This document shows positions 33,366 through 46,600 of a stretch of 64,000 nucleotides of DNA, one piece after another; the stretch's first letter is position 1, and each line of letters starts with the position of its first letter. The notes beneath the pieces were generated by a model. The model did no database searches, was not told the origin of the DNA, and saw only the letters and a program-made list of their open reading frames with translations. This stretch comes from Monosporascus cannonballus. Taxonomy: Eukaryota > Ascomycota > Sordariomycetes > Xylariales. The stretch is from positions 842 to 64,841 of the forward strand of contig QJNS01000315.1 in NCBI GenBank assembly GCA_004154925.1. Reading direction: 5' to 3'. The position numbers and the translations under genes are program-made.

Positions 33366-36241
33366 CCGACTAACTAGCATAGAGGTGTTCGGGTTGGTGT
33401 TTTCCCCTTTTACTTAACCCCCACCCCAGGCAGGCAAGGCGCTCTATAGAAGGTTTACTGCACCGAAATTAATGAAACCCCGAGTCCTTTATAGCGAGAG
33501 GCGCCGTCGTGATCCCGTGCATGTCGTGAGTCCTGTCCATCTATTTGTATTACGCTCATCGGAGCTATTTGTGAGATGGATCAAGAGGGCGTAGCATGCA
33601 TGCGTACCGTTGTTATGTTGCGTAGGTTCTCCCAGTTCGGTCCGGCCATCTTATGGACGGGCCGTGCAGGTTTTGCCCTAGCTGCGAAGGCAACTGCCTT
33701 TTTTCCCGTTCAAGTTCGACCCGGTAGAGGGCTGGCTGGATCGTAAGGGATGAGCGCGAGGCCCGGGCGCACCGGCGGAAAGGGGGGAGGGAATGGGTGG
33801 TCCCACACACTATTGGAGAAGGGTAGCCCAGTTTACACCCGCACCCGAAGGAATTGCATCGACCTGCTGACATTATATGAATGAATAGTTTCGAAAATAT
33901 GGTATGTTTACGGCGTTCCACGCGGAGGGAGTAGCAGTTCACTAGCATATATTATGTTTCCGCCTCCAACATGTTGTGAACCTTCCATTTCCTGTTATTT
34001 ATATATATATATATTATTCTCTTCTGGAAGCGTTATGAAGGAATCATGACTCCCCTCTGGCATGGCTATCATGAGCCTTCCACTAGTTCATATAAGAAAT
34101 GGCCTGGAGTGTTTTCTTTCACGTTCTGCCATTGATACTTCGAGGCAGGGGAGCACCCTTTACCTATGTCCACTGTTGTCTAACTTACGAATCGAAGCAA
34201 GACTCGATATTAGCGTCCGATAATTTAGGCATGGACATTTATATCTCTTATATCTGCTTTATAGTCACTATTTCTCCCTTCTCGCAAGCCATACATCTCC
34301 GCCTATCACGTTGAACCCGTTTGTCTATTAACCTGAGAGAATCTTTAGCTTCCAGGAAAGTGGACTCGGCATTATATCCAGCTTTGACCCAGCGAAAACC
34401 AGCCGTAGCATACTTCAATAGGGTGATGCTATATTAGGTGACCGGGGAAGCTATAGGTGAATCTATGGCTGTCGATGTTATGTTTCCTGTAGCCTAGCAC
34501 AGTGGGACTTATTGGCAATCCCGAGGTCAGGTTACGATAGATACAAAGTGGCCATTTTAACAGAAGGCGATCTAAGTGTTGAGCCTAGCCTACACGAGGA
34601 GTTGGCTCATGAATGCAACCTGTCTAACAACTACGGTACCATCCCACCATTAATCGAACAACTGCCCGGGTTACTCCGGCCGGGGAATGGTTATCGTACG
34701 GAGGGCCCGCAGGGGCCCAAGAACGGGAAAAGAGGCCGCGGTTCAAAACCTAGAATAGACTTTTGCGAAGATGGCGCAGATTACGAAACGGCAGCCACAG
34801 GGGCCGTCTGCGTCTTTTTTTTTCCTTCATTCAGTACAGTATCATAGTACTGGCGGCGGATAGGCGGCGCATTAGCGTCATAGAACTAGACGCGGGGGAT
34901 TAGTTGATGAAGGCGGCCAAAAAAGAAAGACGAAAAAACCGAGGCGACAGAAGTGGTGGAGAGAGGGTTTCGGTGATATATTGTAGAGGATTCGGGCTCC
35001 TGGCGACGGGCCCCGGAACCCGCCTTGCAGCAGCTCGACGAGTTCTTCTGGGCGTCACGGACCCCCCGTGCCTGTATCAAAGCATGGCATGAGGCGGAAT
35101 GCCCGAAAGCCGACCCGTGCAACTAGGCAAGTCTGGGCGACATGCAGGCAACCCTCAAGATCAGGCAACGAACCCACCCCGCGGCCGCGAAGACGAAACG
35201 ACGGACGGATGGAGAGGGTACGGTGGCGTGTTCGAGGGGGGCTGACCCCGCATCCATGAGCAGATGGCGTATCCACATCCCTAGCATGTCATGCCATGTC
35301 ACGCGTCCGGATTTTGCCGGCGGGTGGGGGAGTGCTTACCTACGCCGCGGATAGCGGCGGCTTGAGCCCGAGCTGGGAGAGACAGCTGTTTGAAGGGGTG
35401 AGAGGAGCTTGGGTGAGGGGGACAGATCGCGGCCCGGGTGCTTGCCATTCTTCCCGATTCCGGTGAGAAAAATGGCCTCATACCCGTCGTGCTGCCGTCC
35501 GCGGCTTAACAAGCTAGGTACGAACTTAGAAAGGGCTACCTCCCTGCGGACAGCCGTTAAGTCAGTCCTGCCGGTCTAGGTAGTGGTGATTCAGGGCCAA
35601 CGATGACGCACAGCGTGCATAGATAGCTGCGAGACGTGTTCCAACTTGTCATCAAACCCGTTTTTAGAGCTCTCGTAATTTGGGCCGAAGATGGTCCTGG
35701 TGTCGATGTCCCGCTATGTTTCTCAAAAACGCCTTGACTATTCTGCTGATATCTGCACTATAACAGGCACGTATTCCGCTGCTATCGTCCATACGCAGTG
35801 AGACATACCAGCATTGGTCCGACACTTGTTGCCAGGTACCCCCTTACGGTAGTGTAGATATCCTCGCGGTGTTAGCGGGTATTCTAGAGGGGCTGAACTC
35901 GCAAACCAACCTTTACCAGCTTCAGCGATTGGCAAGACACTAACTAGAATTGCTAGAACTTTGGCAGGTTGGGCGGGAATCGTGCTGATCCGGACGAGGT
36001 AACGGCGTGGACCCGACTTCTGAACCCCCCTCATCTTACGCCATGCACCGAAGGGCGCACTCAACTCCGCATTTTGACATGGCCGAACCTCACTCGTACC
36101 TACTAATAAGTGTGAAAAGATTTCCGTCCTCGACAAAGAGAACTCCCATGTTTACTGAAATCCAGAAATAAAAGTTTATCAGGAGAAATTGGCGCGCAGG
36201 TCCACCGCCTTCTGTAACATCGACCACCACCACAGAACACC
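33366..36241. other. 2.9-kb intergenic stretch with no supported gene
   Basis: Frames of up to 132 residues occur (33613-33948 -, 34512-34847 +, 35738-36136 -) but none shows a recognised domain. The last has a hydrophobic segment AKVLAILVSVLPIAEAGKGW that resembles a secretion signal, yet its Met lies far upstream and no splice site joins it. A short TA run lies at 34003-34015. GC-rich DNA around 34660-35300 gives artificial frames on both strands. Confidence 0.5.
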
Positions 36242-37346
36242 ATGGCTCCTTCAGCAATCGCGGAGACGCCGCCAAGCCATATGGCTGTGGAGGACAGGAA
36301 GCAAGTTCTGGTGAATGGGAGGCCGGTGACTCACGAGGAAAGGGAGCCTACGCCGCTAGAAGCCATTTCACACGGCGTAGTGATGCAAGGTATGTGGCAG
36401 TTTCATGGCTTGCGTCAAGTCTCTACGGTACGGTTGTGCAGTCCAGTGTTGGATAGTTGCCGATACCCGGAAAGATGGTGGTCCGGGAGCAAGACAGAAA
36501 GAAAGAGGATGTTTGTCACTGACGCCCAAGAGAGGCATCCCGACGTTCCCGACATTTAGCGAACACCGAAGACACGCCCTGGTGCACATGGCGGCGATAT
36601 TCCGGTTCCTCGCGCGGACGGGGTGCACCGAGGGGCAGTCGGGCCACATCTCGGTCCGGGACCCGGAGTTCCCGGGGCTCATCTGGATGAACCCGCTGGG
36701 CCGCCACTTCGGCATGCTGAGCGCGGGCGACATGATCTGCCTGGAGATCGCGACGGGGCGCGTGGCCGGCGGCAACACGTCGCGGCCGGCCAACGCGGCG
36801 GGGTACCTCATCCACTCGGCCATCCACAAGCGGCGGTCCGACGACGTGCACGCCATATGCCACGCGCACACGGTCGCGGGGCGGGCCTGGAGCGCGTTCG
36901 CGCGCCCGCTGGACATGCTAACGCAGGACGTCTGCAACTTCTACGGGGACGCCCAGGCCTTGTACGCCGAGTACGGCGGCATCGTGTTCGGGGCCGAGGA
37001 GGGGGAGCGCATCGCGGGGGCGCTGGGCGCCCGCGGCAAGGGCGCCGTCCTCATGAACCATGGCCTGCTGACTGTGGGTCGCACCGTGGACGAGGCCGGG
37101 TTCCTGTTCGGCCTGCTCGACCGCTCGTGCGACATCCAGCTGCGCGTCGAGGCGGCCGCCGCCAACGGCAACATCCCCAAGCACGTCATCAGCGACGAGG
37201 AGGCCGCCTACAACTTCCGCATGGCGAGCGAGCCCCACGCGTTGTACCGTGAGGCGCAGCCTGACGTCGAGTACGAGTTCGAGATGGCGGGAGGGGAGGA
37301 CGTGCTGTCACGGGGGTTCGAGAGCCTATCCCCCGTTGTGCCGTAG
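36242..37346 (+). CDS. Class II aldolase / adducin N-terminal domain protein
   Basis: Two exons, 36242-36389 and 36535-37346 (donor GTATGT; third of three adjacent AGs as acceptor); 319 residues. The fold is that of L-fuculose-phosphate aldolase and adducin head domains: EHRRHALVHMAAIFRFLART, GQSGHISVRDPEFPGLIWMNP, CHAHTVAGRAWS, MNHGLLTVG. Metal ligands H159 and H161 (HAH) and H225 (NHG) are intact, so catalysis or metal binding is plausible. The usual catalytic acidic residue region ARPLDMLTQDVCNFY is present but I cannot assign substrate. Fungal members of this type are long uncharacterised paralogues, annotated variously as meiotically up-regulated or adducin-like proteins. Splicing at the third AG was chosen because it gives the QGIPTFP junction in frame. 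The exon is strongly GC-rich, giving many antisense open frames. Confidence 0.87.
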
Positions 37347-40300
37347 CGTATGTAGTAGTAAGCCTGACAGAACTCTTGTTTGTCCCGTGCAAACGCACGT
37401 GGACGGGCGGCAGACGTCGGTTTCGCTTAATTAAGGACCTACATCCCTTGGTAGCCCCAGGAACCGGTCGTGAACTACCCATGACCAGTCCCTAAAACAC
37501 TTATATTACCCTACACGCCCAGCGATGTCTGTTTCTCGTTTTTCTCGCCAAGCACCGGAGCGGCCGCGATGAAATTGTAGAAACCAGCATGGTGTTCAAT
37601 CCTTGCCAAGCCGCGGATGCAAGTGCCTACATGACTCCGTACCATCGTTGCGACGTTATGCTACCACTGTCTTGATTGGGGTTATGGGCCTTCCTCGGTT
37701 CGTCTTATCGGCGGGTTTGCAGCGGTTCGAGGGATCCCCCGGTCTTCTTATTTGGCGGGATCTGTGTTAAGAAGACAGATAACGGCAGTGCATGGATGGT
37801 TCGGCAACATGCACGCACAAACAGTAGAAAACAGTAGGACTCATGGAGATGATGCCTCGGTTACTTTTTTTATCATCTTGCCTCATTTTCCAAATTTATG
37901 CACCCGACGCCCACTCACGGAGTTTGGGGGCGGGCACACTTTTACGTACGGATGAATAAGAGAGATGTCCCGGCAATCACGAGTAATCGGAACCTCTGAT
38001 AGTTAACCGCTAAGGTGCATAAGAACTGGATGAAATATTTGGGATCATGAAACGATTATTCCAGTTCGTATCGCCTAGTAATGCGCATGTCAATTTTCTG
38101 GCCCCCCGAGCTGCTGGGGTGGTTCGCGACGGCAGCATCAGGGACGGCCCGCTATTACGTGGATCATCTTGGCTTTACGTGCCGTGTCATAGTGAACGTA
38201 GTAAGGTTGTAGTTTATCTGAACTGGTGATAGTGGGGGTTGATGTAGCGGAAGGGGGGACCGCCCTCCTCCCTATCCCGTCAGGGAACCCCCCCCCCCCA
38301 AGTCCGCCTCGAGAATACGGCCGATGGGGGGTTCTCCCCATTGTAATAAGCTATTAGGGGCACATCGAGATCTCCCGAACTGCAGATTCCCTTCACTGAC
38401 GGGGCGTCTACGCATCTGTGCAACTGTGCTCATGATAATAGGGGCTCGGTAACATACGACTTCCCCGGGGCTCAGCCACACCATTTCGACGGCCGGATCC
38501 ATCTCTCGTTGCGTCCGCGAGGCATTGCGTTCCCACCGGCGACACCCCCGGTTTCACCGATCTGCACCGGGCTACTTTCGTCTTTCCTCTTCTTTACCGG
38601 TACACTTGTTTCCCCACCATCCCCCCACTCCTGGGCACACAGATTCGAAACAGGCTGGCCGCCCTGTCTTACCGTGTACGGCTCTGTTGCTGTTCTATGG
38701 AATGGTAGATGTTCCCGGCTCCCGAGTCTGGGGATGTGAACGGCATCTTCCGTTGCGTGTGTGCTGTGCCTGGCTTGTGCTTGGCGATTTGCCTTGTTGT
38801 TGTACTGTTACCTTTCTTTGCCCCGTCCTCTTCTGCCCGCTCTTCATATATAACTTTCCGCCGCGAATAGACAGGCGTAACCGGAGAAGGGAAATGCGTC
38901 ACATCGGACAATGGGACGAGGGTATTGTAGCTTCCGGTCGTATTCGGACTTGATGCGACACTATGGTTACATCCAGTCCATAAACTACCTAGTCGCCAAG
39001 GCTATGCAAGCCATGTACCGTGGAAGATCTGCCCTATAGTCGGGGGAGATCTTACTAGGATAATCTCATGGGGTAGAAAGATATTAACGATTGCGCGATT
39101 CCTTAACCAGTCATGACCGATCATGCCATTCACCTCTCCGTCCACGGGTGTTGTTAGACGAATAGTACATCGATTCTGACCGGGGAAGGGTGCCGTATGT
39201 ATATGCATTGGCTCTTGTTGTGGAGTGGCGTAAGTGAGGCTCTTTGGTCTTTACATGTAGAGTGATGTATGCGCGCCTACACATTTTGACCCTGGTCCCC
39301 ACGCAGGATCCTGTAGACCGGCCGCTTAGCCCAGCCTACTTCATGAAGAAAAAGGTAACCGAGCTACGGCATCCCTTAGAAAATTACGTAGACTGGTAGA
39401 TGACATATTTGCGATAATCTAATGCTTGGAAAGCAGTGATTCAGAAGCCAAAGACGATGTATAACCCCCCGTTAAGCAACCCAGATGCTTTCCGATTCAG
39501 CCACAAAAGTGACTGAACTAAGGACAGCCTGTTTAGTCCCTCATAATCAAAGGTAAAATCCAAAAGCCCTATTCCGCCGCGGACGCATACCAAGGACCTA
39601 TCAAAGCGTGAGTCCATCGGAGAAGTCCCACCAGTCATTCTGGTCCCGAGTCACTGCCAATGCGATCGAGGATGTTTGTCATCACGTAAAAGATGAAACA
39701 GAGACTCGTCTAGAATCCCGTTCGTCCTTACTATAGACTTCACTGGCGTAGAGACATAGAGGCATGCCTGGCACTGTATCAGACCCGTGGTAGCATTCTT
39801 CCCAGATGAAAAACAAGATTGAACCAGGAAACTCGAGGCCGCGGCAAGGTGCCGGCGGATGTGTAACCCACCGCCCAGGCTATGAAGACGGCAGCTCCAG
39901 CATTGTCAGGACTAGAAGAAAGAAACTTTAGGCCTACGAACCCCCCTCCCGACCGTCTCGATGGGAAATGACAAGGTGAAACACACTTGTTGAGTCATCT
40001 TCTGTGGGCCTGAAGAATATCGAAGAAATGTTCTCTCTGTCGGAAAGGCCAGCCCTTCAATTCAGCGCGGCTCCAGAGTAAGAACGGTGGTCCCCAAAAT
40101 GGTATTGGTGTTAGTCATAGTCACAAGTCGTGGATTGCAGCAAAGAAAGGGGACAAAAAAAAAGTTACATCGTACAAGTCTCGGCTGATGAGTTACCAGC
40201 CATAAGCTGGCGGTGTTATGCTTTTCCCAAGGTGGATTCCTGAGAGGCCACGTAGGCCGCGTAGGGCGACGAGCTCAGCTGAGGCTGTCATCCGATTGAT

Positions 40301-43300
40301 CGATCCAGGGACCGCAATCCCACATGCTTAGACCACATCGCACATTAGGGGGCGGGCCTGGGAGGAGATATCCGCATATCGTCCCTTGTTCCTGGATCAA
40401 CCATCATCGTGGCCTTTGATGCCCAGTCCCCCAGTAACTGTATAGTACAGTAGTAAACCTTTTCCGGAGTCCGTGAAGAAGACACTTGTCCCGCCGCCGC
40501 CCACTCCTGCATCGATCTCCGTTGGGCCGCGGTTCCAGATCGGGTGCCACGAGGGATCTCAAAACTTTTGCCGTTGTCGTGATGCAATCACCCGAAGAGT
40601 GGGCAGCCTAGTTATGCACGTAGTGAGACAAGAAGACAAGGTCCGCCAGCGGACAGCTCGACTCCGCTTGGCGGCTCATATACCGCCCAGCGAAATCTGA
40701 CGACGTACAGTAGTAGCTGAGGAGACGGGGTGGAGCGCGGCACAACGGAAACCCCATGAGGGGTGGGCTGTCAGCCAAGATGCCGAATGGGCATTGAAAT
40801 TAATCCCCGAGTGGGTTCTAGAAGTCCCAAGGATTTCGTGAATTGACACGTTGACATCCGACTTGTCAACGATTCAATAGGCCGCGCAACCGGATAAGGA
40901 GGACCAGGAGGACAAAACTGCTGCACAGTAAGTAAGTGGGGCTAGGCCTAGATGTTTATGACAGCCTAGTAGATGTCCGTGAAGGATTCATGAACAAATC
41001 GGAAGCGCGATTTAAACATGTATCGTACAGATACTCATTAGACGACGGGGTAGTGATAACATTCGAGTTAAGTGGATCGCTTCCAAATCTCTTTTATCAT
41101 TACCGTAGTATCGATGTTCAAGAACTCTCGCAAGGGTTGAAAAAGAATTGTCCGGACAATAATCAATAATAGCAGTTAGTGGTACACAAGCCCTTTTTTT
41201 TCGTCGACAGTGAGCTACGATTGGCTTATGGCTACTGTGTGTATTTGCCATACAACTTATTAAGGAGCGATACATAGAGCACATAGCTTCTGGTCCGAGC
41301 GTGAATAGCTCTGGGAATCTTGATTCTCAGGTATCTTTGTTACGTGATGGCTTCTCTCAATTGCCGTCAGTATCATGTATACATGTATCCTATCTAGTGA
41401 TTTTGGTGCCCAGCAACATAATCCAACATGTCGTCCAATCAGACAAGCGACCTTCGGATATATGGGGCTTGTATGCCATTAACTGCAATAACACTGTATG
41501 TGAACGTATATCTTCGCCTTAATTGGATTCACTGGTTTCAGTGCCTGTAAGCCGCTTGATTGGTTGTTCAGTGAGTAGGGACGAGGGGTTGAAACTCTGT
41601 TTATAGATGATAGTACCTTGCAACGAGCCACGGAGCATACTTTATGTGTACATGAGTTCCAGCGTGCATAGCAACCTACCAATCACATCTACGATTGACA
41701 AGAGAGAAGGGAACATGCGTCTTGCCGCTGAGCGTGGTTCGATATTGCTCTTCCTGCAATGTCACGCGGCGGACTAATAGGTCTATACTATATATGTATA
41801 TATACAATACGGCAATGGTTCTGTGGCATTGGAGAGTTTCATCATGGAAACAGAGGCGGCAGGTGTTGCCCAATCACCAGCTGCGAGACGGTAGAGAGCC
41901 ATGTCCTCTGCATCAACTCTGAAGCCCTACAGGATGGAGCCCCTGAGGGCCCTTGACTTAATCTCGGCATATGCAGAGGCTCGATTATATATACACCTTT
42001 ACTAGGGAAGAAGCTATCCCATACCATCAGAGTGAGACAAGGCACGGCTTACATGCGAGGATTTCCAGTCTTGGCATCTGAAGTGCTGTGAACGGCATCA
42101 TTATCCAATCAGCAACGACCACCGGAGCCTTGAGCTCTGTCTGCAGTATCGCTGCGGTAATGGAATTGTTACATAATGCAAGCACAGTGCTTATGTGGCA
42201 GCGTGGTATACATAGTAACCGGCCCCAGGCTCGCTGAAGCTCTACATATTGGGAGGGGTTGAGCGAAAAACGAGCGCAGGGCTGAGGGGATAATTCTTTT
42301 CTACGGCTGCATGTCGCATGAGGGAGCAGGCTCTGGGAGTCGAGGCCAATTGATCGTCCCACAGCCTGCTTGGGGTCGTTCTGATATGCTCGCTTGGTCA
42401 GGGAGCTACCATGAGACGGGAATGCAGCAGGGTTCGACATGGCCGGATGAAAATACCGAGTTTCCAGCCTCAACAAGCACGGCATAAAGTTTTGCTAGAC
42501 GGAATCGTACCCCCGAAACGGATGTATTGGGGGCCTTAAAAGGAGTGTATACCTCGATGGTTTAGAGACATTCTATCCATCCACACCCTCTCGCCTTTGG
42601 CGATGACAGGAAATGCCTGCCTACCCTCGACTACTACGTAAGTAGATGATTCGAGAACTGCAAAATCTACCCATAAGTTAGATAGAGTTTAGCCTAGGAA
42701 ATGTTAAATAATCTGACAACAGCGGCACATTTTGATACGGTGCAAAAGATTAGCTTAAGCCTTGCATAACAACGGCGCCCGGGGGATCTCCTTTCCAGCG
42801 CGCTAGGCTAGGGTACTTCGCATGTAGCAAGTGCATAAAGATGGTAGCCGGCGAATTCCCCCCCAGTTCATGTTTGGATCGGAGACCTCCACGTACGCAC
42901 GATCACTCATCAGAGCGAAACACACCCCTGCGTATGTCGTGCTTTGGTGCCATAGTGCCGCTGATTGATGACAACGCGTGGGAACGGAAGAAGAACGAGA
43001 AGACTTCGAAATTCCATAGCCGCACAACCGCTCACCGCCGCTTCACGGCTGGGTGTCTACACAGGTATGGCCCTTAAGAAGAAGTACTTTACTACATACC
43101 GTGCATTCATCCGGTGCCTAGACCATCCATCTCTCGGCACATGCAGAGAGCTCAAGCAGAGGGGGGGGTTTGAAGATGTTTGGTGCCACTGGCGCTAGCT
43201 GACCATTCACGTCGCTGGGCAGCCATACATAAAATTTCAGCGACACCATTGCCGAGCCCTTCATAGCCGCTATGCCGCGTTTAGTCAGGGGGTGCCTGCC

Positions 43301-45644
43301 CGGCAGAGTCTCGACAGTACAGAGCCAATATCAGTACGCGGCAATCACCTCCATTGAATGTTCTAATCGATTCTAGCAAGCCCAGCAGGGCTATCATAAC
43401 CCGGCAGCGTCTGAAATATGGAAGGAGATTGGATCTACCACCGTCCCCGGAGGGAGCGGATGAGCTCGAAAACCCGAATCCGATCACATAGTCAGCACAG
43501 TGCCCTTGCATCGTGATGTGGATAAGGGACTGTCCGACGCGCATCCCAGGCCAACCGACCGATGCGTCTTGCGTGATGATTCTGCTCTGTGGTGCTCTGT
43601 GTAATAAGCGCGAAAACATAACTTCGTGCTAAGTGGCTTACTCATACAAGAATAGATCCGACGTCGGTACCTACATAGCTCGAGAGAGGCCAAGCACCCC
43701 AGCAAAATCTGCCTTTATGGCTGACTACTCCCTCCATTCCCGATACCGGAGGCGTGCTGTATGGCGTGAATAATCTCCTGATTGATGAATCACGACGTTC
43801 GAGAATTCTCTCTAGTTTTTGAGTTTTCCGGTCTGCTCTGTAGGTACACAATAATAACTCTACTGGGTAGTTAAGTTAGTTCCACAGCTACGACACCGAC
43901 ACAACGGCGCGCGGGCCACGAAGCCGGTGCATTAGGTAGCATGGCGGTGGAGTGCAGTGGACTACAACTTTTGCACGGTACAGCAAATACAGTAGGGGTC
44001 GCAAGAGAGCCACCAACTCCTTTTCTACGTATCTACAGTACGAAGTGGTCTACGAAGTTACAGCAAGCTATCTCCAGCATTACTATCTGCCAAGAGTATC
44101 CGTAGGAGGGGTGCAGAACATGCGAATTGTCCATTGGCGAGGATGGGAAAGTTCGTCGTCAATCGAGGCCCCAGCAGCTTCCCCCAGTCTAACACTTCAA
44201 TAGACTCAGGCAGATAGATATTCACACTTTTGCACCACATCCACACATCCATACGTGGATACCTAGGTAGTTAGCACGAGCCCCATAGTCGTTGTGAGGC
44301 TCTTGGAGGAAGTGGGTGAGTTGGCCCCCAAAACGTGGAACTAGTCTAGCAACTCGAGTGGGCAGCGGCGAACGAACGGTTCCGTGCTGTGTGCGCTCCT
44401 TGTTCCATGCTCTCTCTCCTTCGGAGTCTCACTTATTTTCATGACGCTATGTTCAGTAAACGCACATTTGCGAAGGACTAGGGTCTCTAAGAGGGCACGC
44501 ACGAAACGGCGGCGCTGATAGGTTTGGTGATCCAACGACCCGACTAGTCAAGTATGGGGAAAGGGGACAAGGCAATAGCTGACGTTAGCCATCCACCTTT
44601 TCCCCAACGTTAGTGTGCATACGCTCAAGATATATCCACACTCAGGCTACTCTCCATGTTCTCCATGTAGCTCCTGTAGGGCATTGGTGGTTGATCCACT
44701 AGGTACTCGGGAACCCGTCGTTCTTCTACCTAACTGTTTCCGACGGCCGCCCACGTAGCGTTCTGCCTCTTTCTACTCTCCACAAGCCGAGAGTGGAGTG
44801 GTGCTGTTGGAAACCCTACGAGGAGGGCCAGCTAGATAATGTGGACGACCGTTTGGGCTCTCAGTTTCAGGCACGAGGGCGTCAAATCCCAATCGCCAAT
44901 CGGATGTAGGAAGTATGGTCGCTAACTATAGACACGCAATTCGTACACTTGTCGATGAACCAGGAATGCATGTGGGCCTAAATATGTTCATTTGGTATTT
45001 CCAAGACCTATCCGAACTGGCCCTGCCTTTTTAGTGCGAGACCAAACTGCCAACGCAGGACAGAGTAATTCTGTGCCTTGTAGCATTCTAGAGTATAGAG
45101 TCCTCATGAACATCGTCAGGTCCCATCAATCAACGCGGAGTGGATACGTCCGCACCACTCCGAGTGTTGTATAGACTAGAGTCCGCTCCATCAGTATCGA
45201 CTATCTGATTTGACGACATTTCCGTGTTGCGAGCGAGTAAACCCGCAGTGGTTACTACAGCCGCCCCGATCCAAAGCCCAATTCCGGCTTTCAAACTCCA
45301 TGCAAAAAAAACAGTGATATCTCAAGCAACGGTCTCCATAGTAAAATACAAGATGGTCCTGTATCGGTCGCCCTTATCGTACTCCTGTAACTGGAAGCAA
45401 GTGGAAAGCAAAGGCCCCAAAAACGACAAAACTTTTATGATGCTGTGCTCCGATGATGCTTTTATACAACAAGAAAATTGACGTGTTGATTTGATTCGCA
45501 TCCCCGCCCGTCCGCCATGAAAAAGGAAAAAGATAAGAGGGAGTCGTGTGGGTCGAATATGACATGCTGATTGGGTATAGGCGATAAAATAGGTGAATCA
45601 TCCAAGTCGAAGTCAGATAGATGGCATACACAGGAGCCTTCGGT
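37347..45644. other. 8.3-kb gene-poor stretch
   Basis: I find no supportable gene, RNA or complete mobile element here. Many frames of 60-150 residues exist on both strands but none has a family motif, splice partners or directional composition. A 13- to 14-base C run lies near 38287-38300. Polypurine tracts and A runs occur, as near 40156. Composition by eye is close to balanced, not the AT-rich island expected after heavy RIP. Confidence 0.55.
38287..38300. repeat. C homopolymer run (about 14 nt)
   Basis: An uninterrupted run of C on the plus strand inside gene-poor DNA. A similar C run lies near 2569-2582. Prone to slippage. Confidence 0.8.
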
Positions 45645-46112
45645 CTAACAAGATCTTCGTCGTTGTAATTGTGCGTGCTCAAACGAGCTAGCGTAGTCCC
45701 TAAGCTGCTTCCTAGCTTTGTCTGACAAAACAGTGATACCGCTACCGGATGACGACGTGCTCTGAAGGGAGCAAAGGCTCGCGTGTGAACTGGAGGGCGT
45801 CAAGGTACGACCCGAGGAAGCTGATGCTTCTGTCCTTTGAGAGAGGAAGGATTGTGGTAAAGGTGTAGACCCATAGGGCTGAGCGTTGCTGAAGTCGTAA
45901 GCAGGCGAGAGAATGAATCTGGAGTGTGACCTCGGACCCGTCCAAGAAAAGGATGAGCCTGCTAATCCGGGAGAGCACGCCGGTGTGCTCGAGGCAGATG
46001 AAGATTTCTCGAAATCGGAAAGTCTGCAGGATTCTGAGCAGTAAGTGGCACCGTCGGTCTGCCTGTCACAGGCCAAGCAGAATTGATGTTCCCAAGACAG
46101 ATCGGAAGACAT
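45645..46112 (-). CDS. Ecl1/2/3-family small zinc-binding protein (life-span regulatory factor type)
   Basis: Single exon of 155 residues on the minus strand. The N terminus has the diagnostic paired-cysteine motif FCLACDRQTDGATYCSESC (C-X2-C-X10-C-X3-C) followed by RLSDFE. The centre is Ser/Pro-rich and disordered, and the end ARKQLRDYASSFEHAQLQRR matches the conserved C-terminal helix of fungal Ecl1-like proteins. Fission yeast Ecl1 extends chronological life span and responds to zinc and amino-acid starvation (established for that protein). The start ATG 46112 has an A/C-rich leader (ACCCAACACG before it), typical of fungal mRNAs. It is the only gene I can support between 37.3 and 61.4 kb. 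Confidence 0.85.
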   Translation of the reverse strand: MSSDLSWEHQFCLACDRQTDGATYCSESCRLSDFEKSSSASSTPACSPGLAGSSFSWTGPRSHSRFILSPAYDFSNAQPYGSTPLPQSFLSQRTEASASSGRTLTPSSSHASLCSLQSTSSSGSGITVLSDKARKQLRDYASSFEHAQLQRRRSC

Positions 46113-46600
46113 CGTGTTGGGTGGGAGTTTGTTGTTCGGTGGAAGATGAGAGTGATACCGGCTCGGCCGTTTCGGTATAAGACGCAGATAACGTGAGGAA
46201 ATATGGCGTTACGGCCGTCGAAGATGGTTCAAATCATAAGAAGGGCCGGCTGGTTGCAAAGAGGATCTTGGATCCCAAACTCTTGCGAGAACCCAGGCTG
46301 GAGGAGTTGTGGTGGTGGACTCGTCTGTTCTAGGCTGTGACTAATCGACGAGACGAGGGGGACGAGGGCGGTCCGGTATGAGCAGTTGGCTTAGAGTTGA
46401 TTGAAATGCGTGTTCTGTTCCGGTTTGTTTATGCCCCTTATCGTATGAGTCAGAGCGAAGAGGAGAGTCGAGAGAGAGTTGAGGGTTGAGAAGTAAGAGC
46501 AGTTGGAAGGCTTGAAGAGGTTCATGAAGGGAGGGAGAGAGTCCATATTAGTATCAAGGTAGAGTCGGATGTATTGTGAAAAGAGCTGCAGCAATTGCGT
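46113..46600 (-). promoter_or_regulatory. 5' leader and promoter of the Ecl1-family gene, with a possible uORF
   Basis: About 270 nt upstream of the start, the minus strand has a CT-rich tract (46450-46560) of the sort found near fungal transcription starts. A 67-codon open frame at 46594-46391 (-) overlaps it. If transcribed from above 46594 it would be an upstream ORF ending about 280 nt before the main start. Transcript ends are not visible in the DNA. Confidence 0.4.

Noticed and set aside
35738..36136. Possible small secreted protein on the minus strand (hydrophobic AILVSVLPIAEAG segment)
   Set aside because: The hydrophobic segment is internal to the frame, with no ATG just before it and no intron to bring one close.
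36516..37252. Long overlapping frames on both strands over the aldolase-domain exon
   Set aside because: Shadows of a GC-rich exon; only the frame with the HAH and NHG motifs is real.
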